Below, piece after piece: positions 1 through 5,781 of a stretch of DNA of 14,786 nucleotides. Origin of the DNA: an uncultured Desulfovibrio sp. (GTDB lineage: Bacteria; Desulfobacterota; Desulfovibrionia; Desulfovibrionales; Desulfovibrionaceae). Every line of letters begins with the position of its first letter. Positions within the stretch are counted from its first letter, which is position 1. A model generated the notes under the pieces. The model was not told the DNA's origin, searched no databases, and saw only the letters and a list, made by a program, of their open reading frames with translations. The translations under genes were made by a program, and so were the position numbers. The stretch is taken from contig CAMLXE010000014.1 in the NCBI GenBank assembly GCA_946490455.1, positions 1 through 14,786 of the forward strand. The letters are read 5' to 3'.

Positions 1-92
1 AATACAGCATCAGGATAAACAACCAGTGGCGCATTTGCTTTGTTTGGCGTGATGAACACGCTTACCATGTTGAAATTGTTGATTACCATTAG
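1..92 (+). CDS. higB: HigB-family toxin, C-terminal end only (partial)
   Basis: Reading from base 3, the frame gives 29 residues that end in VEIVDYH followed by a TAG stop at 90-92. The motif NNQWRICFVW followed by an acidic stretch and a C-terminal Tyr-His is the typical end of HigB/RelE-fold mRNA interferases, in which residues near this end help cut ribosome-bound mRNA. The rest of the gene lies before the window. Its stop codon overlaps the ribosome binding site of the next gene (higA), so the pair is a toxin-first operon, as is usual for higBA. Function is inferred from the family; only about a third of the protein is visible. Confidence 0.85.
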   Translation, partial: YSIRINNQWRICFVWRDEHAYHVEIVDYH

Positions 93-95
93 GAG
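91..95 (+). promoter_or_regulatory. Ribosome binding site of higA
   Basis: AGGAG ends 5 nt before the ATG at 101 and overlaps the higB stop codon. This supports that start over the in-frame ATG at 113 and suggests translational coupling of toxin and antitoxin. Confidence 0.75.
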
Positions 96-100
96 ATACC

Positions 101-421
101 ATGTTTGACCGTATGCCTCCCGTACATCCAGGGGAAATTTTGCTGGAGGAGTTTCTCAAACCCATAGGGTTGAGCCAGACTCAGCTTGCTCTGGCTACAG
201 GAATGCCGCAGAGCCGCGTACAGGCGATTATTTCCGGACGCCGTGGGATTACTGCTGATACCGCAATTCGCCTCGCTGCATTTTTTGGCAACACGCCGCA
301 ATTCTGGCTCAACTGCCAGACGTCCTATGAGCTTGACATGGCCGATTACACCGGTGACGAGCAGAAAATCAGGGCTTTCGTGCGACCGTACCACGGGATA
401 CCTGCTGTTTCTTTGCAATAA
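101..421 (+). CDS. higA: HigA-family antitoxin (XRE-type HTH)
   Basis: A 106-residue protein with the HigA signature HPGEILLEEFLKP near the N-terminus. A helix-turn-helix follows (about residues 22-62, with LSQTQLALATGMPQSRVQAI as its core) and then FFGNTPQFWLNCQTSYEL. Members of this family neutralise the HigB mRNA interferase by binding it and repress their own operon through the HTH. It lies 8 nt after higB. It converges on trbL: the two stop codons sit at opposite ends of a 16-bp palindrome. The pair may stabilise the mobile element (inference). An internal start at residue 5 is possible, since many homologues begin there, but the AGGAG site favours the ATG at 101. Confidence 0.93.
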   Translation: MFDRMPPVHPGEILLEEFLKPIGLSQTQLALATGMPQSRVQAIISGRRGITADTAIRLAAFFGNTPQFWLNCQTSYELDMADYTGDEQKIRAFVRPYHGIPAVSLQ

Positions 422-434
422 TCTCATGAGATTA
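419..434. terminator. Perfect 16-bp palindrome between convergent higA and trbL; possible weak terminator
   Basis: TAATCTCATGAGATTA is a perfect palindrome. Its left end is the TAA stop of higA and its right end, read on the minus strand, is the TAA stop of trbL. On the plus strand it is followed by CTTTTT. It can fold as a 6-bp AT-rich stem with a CATG loop and short U tract, so it might end higA transcription, but the stem is weak. On the minus strand no T run follows. It could instead be a protein-binding site. Confidence 0.3.
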
Positions 435-1652
435 CTTTTTCCTGGCGTTTTCATTTGAAAGCGTCTTGGCGAGTTTACCAGCAGCACTTTTATCAACAGC
501 ATCGTTCCATGTTGAACGGACTGCTGTACCAGCCATCCGTTTTGCGACAGAGATTGCAGACGGTGGCTTGACGTTCATTATGGCTGCGGCTGAATCTGTA
601 CTGCTTCCAGAATTTTCCGTCATACCAGGGCTTCTGATCTCTGCCATCAGCCCCGATTTGGCCTCTTTTGCTGCGGAAAAGAGACCTGCCATATTGGTGC
701 TTGTTTTGGCCATTGTCTTGGCTGAAGATGCTATTGATGCCGCTGCCATTCCCATGCTGGCGGCAGCAGTGCCGATGGCTGCCCCGGCTCCAAAGGCTCC
801 AATGCCCATTCCACCGATACTGGCTCCAGTGATAATTCCGGCGACCAATGGCGGTAACTTGTCCACAAGCATGAATAATGTTAGAGCGGAAACGAAGAGG
901 ATGCCGATTTCTTCCATGTTGATGGCAGTTGACATTTTGGCATGGTATTCGTTGATAAACTCTGTGCCAACGCCGACAATAAGCGTCATTGTCATCAACT
1001 GTACTCCGACACCCAGGACCGTTTTGAAGTAGTTGATGGCCATATCCGAGGTCCATCGGCTTCCGCCAAAACCGAGGAAAAATATACCGGCATAAGCCAG
1101 TATCCACGCTGAACATAAAAGAAGCAGCATGTTGATGGCGACGAGAGCAAGGATAAAGAGAACGAGCCCTGAAATAACCAGACAGCCTGCACTGTTTATT
1201 GGACTTAACGCAGAGATACTGTCCACAGCCTGGTGAAATACGTTGAAGCCAATGTCGATAATATCTGATGGATATATAGATTGAGTTTTACCAGTATCAG
1301 CTCCTATTTTTTGCATGGAGTTTATAATAGCAATAGCAATAGAGGAGCCATTTCTAAGCAGCCAGAGATAAAAGCCTGTGAATGTCAGGAACCGAAACAT
1401 TTCGCCAAAAAATTCGGCGATGGAGGATCGGCGGAAAATCAGCGGAATGAAGTTCCAGATCATGCTGATGCCAACAAGGTACAGGAACAATGTTGTTGCA
1501 TGGCCTTGAATAGTTCCCGCCCATTGCTTTGCAGCTGCTTGGTAGTTTTCAAGAACAGAGTCCAGAATACCCTTTTCCGTCAGCACAGCCCAAGCATCCG
1601 CAGGTAACAAAAGAAAAATAATTACTATAAAAATCAAAGGAGAATAACGCAT
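432..1652 (-). CDS. trbL: TrbL, VirB6-like inner-membrane channel protein of the P-type T4SS
   Basis: A 406-residue polytopic membrane protein that begins MRYSPLIFIVIIFLLLPADAWA, which looks like a signal peptide. Several hydrophobic segments follow, including FLTFTGFYLWLL, CLVISGLVLFILALVAINML and a Gly/Ala-rich GGMGIGAFGAGAAIGTAAAS stretch. The tail is soluble and ends NENARKK. TrbL (VirB6 family) forms the inner-membrane part of the conjugation pore. The reading frame stays open to 1832, but the upstream part is a low-complexity antisense shadow of a plus-strand repeat. The start at 1652 is chosen because of the signal peptide and an AGGGA site 5 nt before it. It is the last gene of the minus-strand series. 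A 264-nt gap, filled by an antisense lipoprotein gene, separates it from trbJ. Confidence 0.88.
   Translation of the reverse strand: MRYSPLIFIVIIFLLLPADAWAVLTEKGILDSVLENYQAAAKQWAGTIQGHATTLFLYLVGISMIWNFIPLIFRRSSIAEFFGEMFRFLTFTGFYLWLLRNGSSIAIAIINSMQKIGADTGKTQSIYPSDIIDIGFNVFHQAVDSISALSPINSAGCLVISGLVLFILALVAINMLLLLCSAWILAYAGIFFLGFGGSRWTSDMAINYFKTVLGVGVQLMTMTLIVGVGTEFINEYHAKMSTAINMEEIGILFVSALTLFMLVDKLPPLVAGIITGASIGGMGIGAFGAGAAIGTAAASMGMAAASIASSAKTMAKTSTNMAGLFSAAKEAKSGLMAEIRSPGMTENSGSSTDSAAAIMNVKPPSAISVAKRMAGTAVRSTWNDAVDKSAAGKLAKTLSNENARKK
1636..1643 (+). promoter_or_regulatory. Strong ribosome binding site of the antisense lipoprotein gene
   Basis: AAAGGAGA lies 8 nt before the ATG at 1651, close to the ideal sequence and spacing. 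It sits on the antisense strand of the first codons of trbL and is the main non-coding evidence that the plus-strand frame is translated. Confidence 0.75.
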
Positions 1653-1920
1653 GTTTATCCCTGTAAGGTTAGGTGTAGTCGCTCTTTCTCTGGTAATTGT
1701 TTCTGGCCTTGCAGGATGCACGGACGAAGAAGCTGAAAAGCGTGCTGCTGCTGCCGAAGAACGTGCCGTTGCTGCCGAAAAGCGTGCTGCTGCTGCCGAA
1801 GAAAAAATCCTCATTCTTGAAAAGGAACTCAAAAAAGCCAGACAATGGAGTGAAGCAGATCGAAAAGCGACAGAAAGCCGCTATGAAGGAAGTACGGGAA
1901 GAGGATGGACAGCATTTTAG
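1651..1920 (+). CDS. Small coiled-coil lipoprotein encoded antisense in the trbK slot; candidate entry-exclusion protein
   Basis: An 89-residue protein. Residues 1-23 form a lipoprotein signal (MFIPVR, a hydrophobic core, then lipobox LAGC with Cys23). Residues 28-62 are heptad repeats of the type AEKRAAA/AEERAVA, predicting a coiled coil. The C-terminus is TESRYEGSTGRGWTAF, almost identical to the end of TrbJ. Its ATG overlaps the trbL ATG on the other strand by 2 nt (CATG), and its TAG overlaps the trbJ TAA, so it exactly fills the trbJ-trbL gap in reverse direction. In RP4-type operons this slot holds trbK, an entry-exclusion lipoprotein read in the same direction as trbJ. Position, size and lipid anchor suggest an analogous role (inference); I do not see sequence identity to TrbK. 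The matching trbJ tail, the lipobox and the strong RBS argue against a chance frame. Any transcript would be antisense to the pil-trb mRNA. Confidence 0.8.
   Translation: MFIPVRLGVVALSLVIVSGLAGCTDEEAEKRAAAAEERAVAAEKRAAAAEEKILILEKELKKARQWSEADRKATESRYEGSTGRGWTAF
1732..1836 (+). repeat. 21-bp tandem heptad repeats in the lipoprotein gene
   Basis: Five 21-nt units lie in register (1732-1752, 1753-1773, 1774-1794, 1795-1815, 1816-1836), coding AEKRAAA, AEERAVA, AEKRAAA, AEEKILI and LEKELKK. Units 1 and 3 differ at a single base; units 4 and 5 have diverged. Each unit is one coiled-coil heptad, so gain or loss of a unit would keep the frame. Confidence 0.8.
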
Positions 1921-1967
1921 AAGGCTGTCCATCCCCTCCCTGAACTACCCTCGTATCTGCTTTCCGT
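1870..1967. repeat. Inverted repeat encoding the same C-terminal tag in two convergent genes
   Basis: The arms are 1870-1920 (plus, end of the lipoprotein gene) and 1917-1967 (minus, end of trbJ). Over 51 nt they match at 38 positions. The encoded 16 residues differ only once (Thr versus Ser at tag position 9), and every other difference between coding triplets is synonymous, including AGA versus CGC for Arg. The centre, 1903-1934, can form an 11-bp perfect stem (GGATGGACAGC on the plus strand within the left arm) with a 10-nt loop that contains both stop codons. No T run follows on either strand, so it is not a standard intrinsic terminator. Confidence 0.85.
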
Positions 1968-2669
1968 GCATAGCTCATCCGCTGCTTTCTGACGTGCTTC
2001 ACGGGCTGCAATCGTTTGGTCTTTGGCGTTTTGCGCTGCGATTTGTGCCATCAGCAACCCTCTGAGCTGCAACAGCTGATTTGCCTGGTGGCTGGCAAGC
2101 TGGTTTGCATACTGAAGAGCCTCCATCCGGCCTTGTGAGCTTTGGGCATTTGCCTGGAGGCTTTCAAGATTCGCTGCATCCTGACGCAGAGCCTCCTGCT
2201 GATTTTCAAGCGTCCTTACTACGTTGTCGTTAGCGTGTTTTTGTGCTTCAGAACCAAGCTCTTCCGATTCGAGAAGAGCTTTTTTGTTTTCTGGCGTTGC
2301 TGCCTTGAAGTATGGGCTGTTACGGTACGAAGTGACGCTCCCGAACTTCCGCATGTAAGTATCCAGATCCCCGGCCTGATTTGTGTAATAGTCGAGTTGA
2401 TCCTGGAGTGAGATAATCTTGTTCATCGTTCGTTGTGCTTGATCCCAGACGTAGGCGGCAGGGGCAACAGTGTTTTTGATCATATCTTCATACTGTTGCA
2501 GCTGAAGAGCGTACTGTTCAATCTGCTTCAAAGTCTGATTGACTGCTTCAATGGCCGAGAGAGTAGTTTGCTGAAGATTCGCTGCGTCAAAAACGGGAAT
2601 GCCTCCGGCTTTTGCGGGGAGAGAAGAGAGCATTACAAGAAGCGAGAAGATGACAAGGAAACGTTTCAT
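1917..2669 (-). CDS. trbJ: TrbJ, VirB5-like T4SS protein
   Basis: A 250-residue exported protein with signal peptide MKRFLVIFSLLVMLSSLPAKA, then GGIPVFDAANLQQTTLSAIEA and a long glutamine-rich helical region (LKQIEQYALQLQQYEDMIKN). This is the recognisable TrbJ pattern of P-type transfer systems. TrbJ is regarded as the counterpart of VirB5, a periplasmic or pilus-tip component. AAGGTG lies 5 nt before the ATG. The gene follows the unknown 126-aa gene by 24 nt. Its last 16 residues, TESRYEGSSGRGWTAF, recur at the end of the convergent lipoprotein; its stop overlaps the stop of that gene. Confidence 0.9.
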   Translation of the reverse strand: MKRFLVIFSLLVMLSSLPAKAGGIPVFDAANLQQTTLSAIEAVNQTLKQIEQYALQLQQYEDMIKNTVAPAAYVWDQAQRTMNKIISLQDQLDYYTNQAGDLDTYMRKFGSVTSYRNSPYFKAATPENKKALLESEELGSEAQKHANDNVVRTLENQQEALRQDAANLESLQANAQSSQGRMEALQYANQLASHQANQLLQLRGLLMAQIAAQNAKDQTIAAREARQKAADELCTESRYEGSSGRGWTAF

Positions 2670-2693
2670 AAAATCACCTTGACTCCTTTGTCT

Positions 2694-3074
2694 TTATTCC
2701 AGAATATCGGCGAAACCTTGTTCATTGACATGATAATGTAATCTTTTCAGAGAATTGCATTCTTTACTAAGCATATCGTGATACAAATTTGAAAGACCGT
2801 TTGCTACGGGATGGACATGCACCTGTATCTCTGGAGTAGATTCTGCAATACTTGCGGCACGCTTGATCCAGTTCTCAAAGGCGAATAAATTTTTGAAGCT
2901 GAACCGGAATGCAAATAGACAAAAAGGGTCAAAGGTTTCTTTTTCATCTCCCATGATATAGAGGTGATCACCCATATTTTGAGCATGGTCCCTCAGATAT
3001 GAGAGCGCATCAGAAGGTTCAATGAAATGAACGCTACCGGTATGTGTTGCGAAGACAATAGAAAGATTGTTCAT
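2694..3074 (-). CDS. Unknown soluble 126-aa protein between trbI and trbJ
   Basis: I do not recognise this protein. It begins MNNLSIVFATHTGSVHF and ends NEQGFADILE. It has no signal peptide or membrane segment, so it is probably cytoplasmic. It is rich in His, Phe and acidic residues, with HVHPVANGLSNLYHDML near the middle-to-end. The ATG at 3074 is chosen because GAGG lies just upstream; an in-frame TTG at 3086 overlaps the trbI stop but has no RBS of its own. The coding DNA looks more AT-rich than the neighbouring trb genes, which may indicate separate acquisition. It sits 8 nt after trbI and 24 nt before trbJ, so it is presumably co-expressed with the transfer channel. Possible roles (regulator, accessory or immunity protein) cannot be told from the sequence. 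Confidence 0.75.
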   Translation of the reverse strand: MNNLSIVFATHTGSVHFIEPSDALSYLRDHAQNMGDHLYIMGDEKETFDPFCLFAFRFSFKNLFAFENWIKRAASIAESTPEIQVHVHPVANGLSNLYHDMLSKECNSLKRLHYHVNEQGFADILE

Positions 3075-3082
3075 GGCATACC

Positions 3083-4399
3083 TCAATAATTGAACGGCTG
3101 ATAGGAACCGGGAAGAGTCATATCTTTGACGACAATGACGTTGAAGCGGTATCCTGGACGAATTTCCAATGTTGGTGCGACATTGAGATTCTTGCTGATA
3201 ATCTGGCCAAGTACCTGTCCAAGTGTCTGACCGAGTGCTTCGGAGAGCGCATCTCCGGCTCTCTGGCGGTCTGAATCACTACTTGAATTGTCATCCTGAC
3301 TGAGATCGACAGCGGCAATGACGCCAGACATGAGAATGGCGGAACTGATTGTCCGGAACCAGTGGTTGTTGACCTGATCCGTGAATCCTGCATAGCCGGC
3401 ACTATCGGCTCCTGGCATGGCGCGAATGTCGAGACTTTTGCCATCTGGAAAGATCAGGCGTTGCCAAGCCATCAAAACCCGTTCCTGGCCGTAAGCCACG
3501 TCACTTGAGTATGTACCAATAAGTCGTGTTCCTTGCGGGATAAGCAAATGTCTGCCAGTCGCTGTATCCCAAACGTTTTGACTGACCTGAGCCATGACTT
3601 GTCCCGGAAGGTCCGAGTTGATTCCTGAGATCATGATTGCAGGGATCACGAAGCCGGTACGAATCATGTACGGTGATTTTGGAGTTTCTACCTGTGAATC
3701 AAGATCCCATGAGCTTGACTCAAATCGGCGAATATCATTTCGACCGGTAGATATAGGCTGATAAAGTTCATCAGATGCGGAGACATTTTCGCCTCTGATC
3801 TGCGCAAGACGTGTCTGATATGCAGAAGAAGAGTCGCGCATGGCGGAAATCCGCTGACGTGTCTGGGCAATTTCTGTATTGAGATCGCGGGTCGTGGAAC
3901 GGTTCTGAAGTTCAGACACCTGTATGCTCATTCTGCTTTTCAATGCTGCTTCAAAAGACTGGATTCTGCGTTCACGGATGATGAGCCGATCTTCAAGATA
4001 TGGATCAGGAGATGACACAACTGGATCAGGTAATCCTTGGCTTTTCTCCCGTGCTGGTGTCTCGTTGGAATCTGGTCCATCTTGAGAGGTTACAGGCTGA
4101 GGAATGGATGAAAGGAAACTGCCTGGTCTTGCCGCCCTATTTGCAATCTCTTCTGCAAATTGTCTTGAGGATATGCTTGTTTTTGGCGTTTCTTCTTTTT
4201 GAACCTGCTGACGAGGAAGGGAACGCTGAAAACCGACATAGATGAAGACACCGACAACAAGAGAGCAGGCGGTACCGAAAATGATCAGCGGAATCCGGTT
4301 CAGACGTTTTGAATCTGGAACTGTCTGGGCATTCAAGGGATCAGAGACTGTATCGTTTTGGGAGAGCCAGTTCTTCATCTTTTGCAGCATATTCATCAC
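3083..4399 (-). CDS. trbI: TrbI, VirB10-like envelope-spanning T4SS protein
   Basis: A 438-residue protein with a short cytoplasmic N-terminus, one membrane segment (about residues 36-56, IPLIIFGTACSLVVGVFIYV) and a periplasmic Pro/Ser-rich linker. A helical region follows (about 140-205), then a C-terminal VirB10 domain with VIPAIMISGINSDLPGQVMA, HLLIPQGTRLIGTY and GYRFNVIVVKDM. VirB10 proteins bridge the inner and outer membranes and form the core channel with VirB9 (TrbG) and a VirB7-like lipoprotein. The start overlaps the trbG stop by 4 nt (ATGA), indicating translational coupling. Length is normal for TrbI. Confidence 0.95.
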   Translation of the reverse strand: MMNMLQKMKNWLSQNDTVSDPLNAQTVPDSKRLNRIPLIIFGTACSLVVGVFIYVGFQRSLPRQQVQKEETPKTSISSRQFAEEIANRAARPGSFLSSIPQPVTSQDGPDSNETPAREKSQGLPDPVVSSPDPYLEDRLIIRERRIQSFEAALKSRMSIQVSELQNRSTTRDLNTEIAQTRQRISAMRDSSSAYQTRLAQIRGENVSASDELYQPISTGRNDIRRFESSSWDLDSQVETPKSPYMIRTGFVIPAIMISGINSDLPGQVMAQVSQNVWDTATGRHLLIPQGTRLIGTYSSDVAYGQERVLMAWQRLIFPDGKSLDIRAMPGADSAGYAGFTDQVNNHWFRTISSAILMSGVIAAVDLSQDDNSSSDSDRQRAGDALSEALGQTLGQVLGQIISKNLNVAPTLEIRPGYRFNVIVVKDMTLPGSYQPFNY

Positions 4400-5283
4400 A
4401 TGCCTCTCGTGATTGTGACCTTGGTCTGCTTTGAGCCGACACCTGCAATCAGCATTGCCTTGTCAAAGATCTGGTCAACGATGAAGCGGTCTCCCTGAAG
4501 CCTGTAGTTGACCATGACTTCCTCGTCGCCATTCAGAACGAGAAGGGAGGGGGCTTCGGTCTGCTTCATCTTCGGAGGCATCTGAATGATTGTCTTCACA
4601 CCATCGTTGTAGACGCGGACAGGCTTCCACGGAGCATCTCCGGACAGACGATAGGCAAAATCGAGATTTCCAAGGTATTCCTGAGTCTCCGGGATAGTGA
4701 GTTTTTCCTTTTCTTCAGCCTTGCGTTCTCTCAGAGCGAGAAAACGGGCCTGTACGGCATCCGGATAAATGAATGAGACACGGGGCATGTACTGTGTCCT
4801 GTGGCTCTTAAGTCGAAAATGGTATGTTCTGCGGTTTGTCGTGACCATGAGAGATGTTTCAAGGCCAACGTCCATCGGTTTCACAACGATATGCTGAACT
4901 TCAGCGACACCGGCTCCTGTGATTGCGGGTTCAACAAGCCAGCGTGCGCTGTCACCGATATTGATGTTGTTGATTTGCTCACCAGGTTCCAGCTCGATGT
5001 CCGTTACCTGCATGACTGCGCAGACAATCGATGGTTGAACGGCTCCATGGAGAAATTTGATTGAGCCATCCGGACCAGGTACTGGTGTAAGCTGTGTTGC
5101 AGAACGTGCCTGCCAGTCCTGAGCAATTTTAAGAGCCTTTTGTTCACTTGGCGTTAAAATTGGGTTTTCCCCACCGAAGTAGAGAGATTCGAGGGGAAGA
5201 TCAGGCAATTCAGTAACTTTTGGAGCTGCAAAGACTGGAGAGACAAAAGTGAAAAGAAAGAGGACAAAAAAGAGGCGATTCAT
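4396..5283 (-). CDS. trbG: TrbG, VirB9-like T4SS core protein
   Basis: A 295-residue exported protein with signal peptide MNRLFFVLFLFTFVSPVFAA. The middle holds a VirB9-type beta domain (EPGEQINNINIGDSARWLVE, VVKPMDVGLETSLMVTTNRR, YHFRLKSH). The C-terminal domain contains APWKPVRVYNDGVKTIIQMP and YRLQGDRFIVDQIF, typical of TrbG/VirB9. It forms the periplasmic and outer-membrane ring with TrbI. GGAG lies 8 nt before the start. It follows pilT by 12 nt and marks the point where the unit changes from pilus genes to channel genes. TrbF, the usual upstream neighbour, is absent here. Confidence 0.95.
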   Translation of the reverse strand: MNRLFFVLFLFTFVSPVFAAPKVTELPDLPLESLYFGGENPILTPSEQKALKIAQDWQARSATQLTPVPGPDGSIKFLHGAVQPSIVCAVMQVTDIELEPGEQINNINIGDSARWLVEPAITGAGVAEVQHIVVKPMDVGLETSLMVTTNRRTYHFRLKSHRTQYMPRVSFIYPDAVQARFLALRERKAEEKEKLTIPETQEYLGNLDFAYRLSGDAPWKPVRVYNDGVKTIIQMPPKMKQTEAPSLLVLNGDEEVMVNYRLQGDRFIVDQIFDKAMLIAGVGSKQTKVTITRGM

Positions 5284-5295
5284 TATACTTCTCCG

Positions 5296-5769
5296 TTAGT
5301 TATTGAGTGCCTTATATTTTTGCGCAACAGCTTGCACATATAGTCTTTGCCGTGCAGGTGTTGGGGAGTGATAGGAGCCGACAGCCTTCCAATTGTAGCC
5401 GTGGCGTCTGATTTCATTGGCGAGAATCCAGACTCCCAGCATAGCGTTATTACGAGGTTCAAGTGCTACTTCAGGGCTGATACGAAGGTGTTTGAGCCAC
5501 CAGTTATTAATTTGCATAATACCAATATCATGCGAGAGACCACGGCTGCGTGCCTGTCGAATAATCGCCAACGCACCAGAACGGGAGCCAGGGCGGTACG
5601 TTCTCCCAGCAACATTGACGACCCATGGATCGAGACCGGACTCCGTCTTTGCAATGGCAAGAGCGAGACGTTTGGGGACGCGGTAACGCATACATGGATC
5701 GTCAAATATATCAGCATAAGCTGTTGACGATAGAAGTAATAGTGCCAGAACAAAACAGAAAAATTTCAT
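5296..5769 (-). CDS. pilT: PilT-type lytic transglycosylase
   Basis: A 157-residue protein with signal peptide MKFFCFVLALLLLSSTAYA and an SLT-type domain. The likely catalytic Glu is Glu43 in AIAKTESG, followed by GIMQIN (83-88) and AVGSYHSP near the end. It should cut peptidoglycan locally to let the pilus or the T4SS through the wall. It equals PilT of IncI plasmids (a transglycosylase), not the retraction ATPase of the same name, and may also serve as the VirB1-like enzyme for the trb channel it directly precedes. AAGGGG lies 4 nt before the ATG. Confidence 0.9.
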   Translation of the reverse strand: MKFFCFVLALLLLSSTAYADIFDDPCMRYRVPKRLALAIAKTESGLDPWVVNVAGRTYRPGSRSGALAIIRQARSRGLSHDIGIMQINNWWLKHLRISPEVALEPRNNAMLGVWILANEIRRHGYNWKAVGSYHSPTPARQRLYVQAVAQKYKALNN

Positions 5770-5781
5770 GTTACCCCTTTA

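Noticed and set aside
1600..1630. Promoter for the lipoprotein gene (TACTAT at 1623-1628 as -10)
   Set aside because: No matching -35 at the right distance, and the AT-rich DNA is explained by the hydrophobic TrbL signal peptide on the other strand. A promoter must exist if the gene is expressed, but I cannot place it.
1653..1832. N-terminal extension of TrbL with a long Ser/Ala-rich stretch
   Set aside because: It is the antisense image of the Ala/Glu repeats of the lipoprotein gene. The true signal peptide and an AGGGA site place the start at 1652.
1903..1934. Hairpin as a standard rho-independent terminator
   Set aside because: No T run follows the stem on either strand; the pairing is explained by the shared C-terminal codons.
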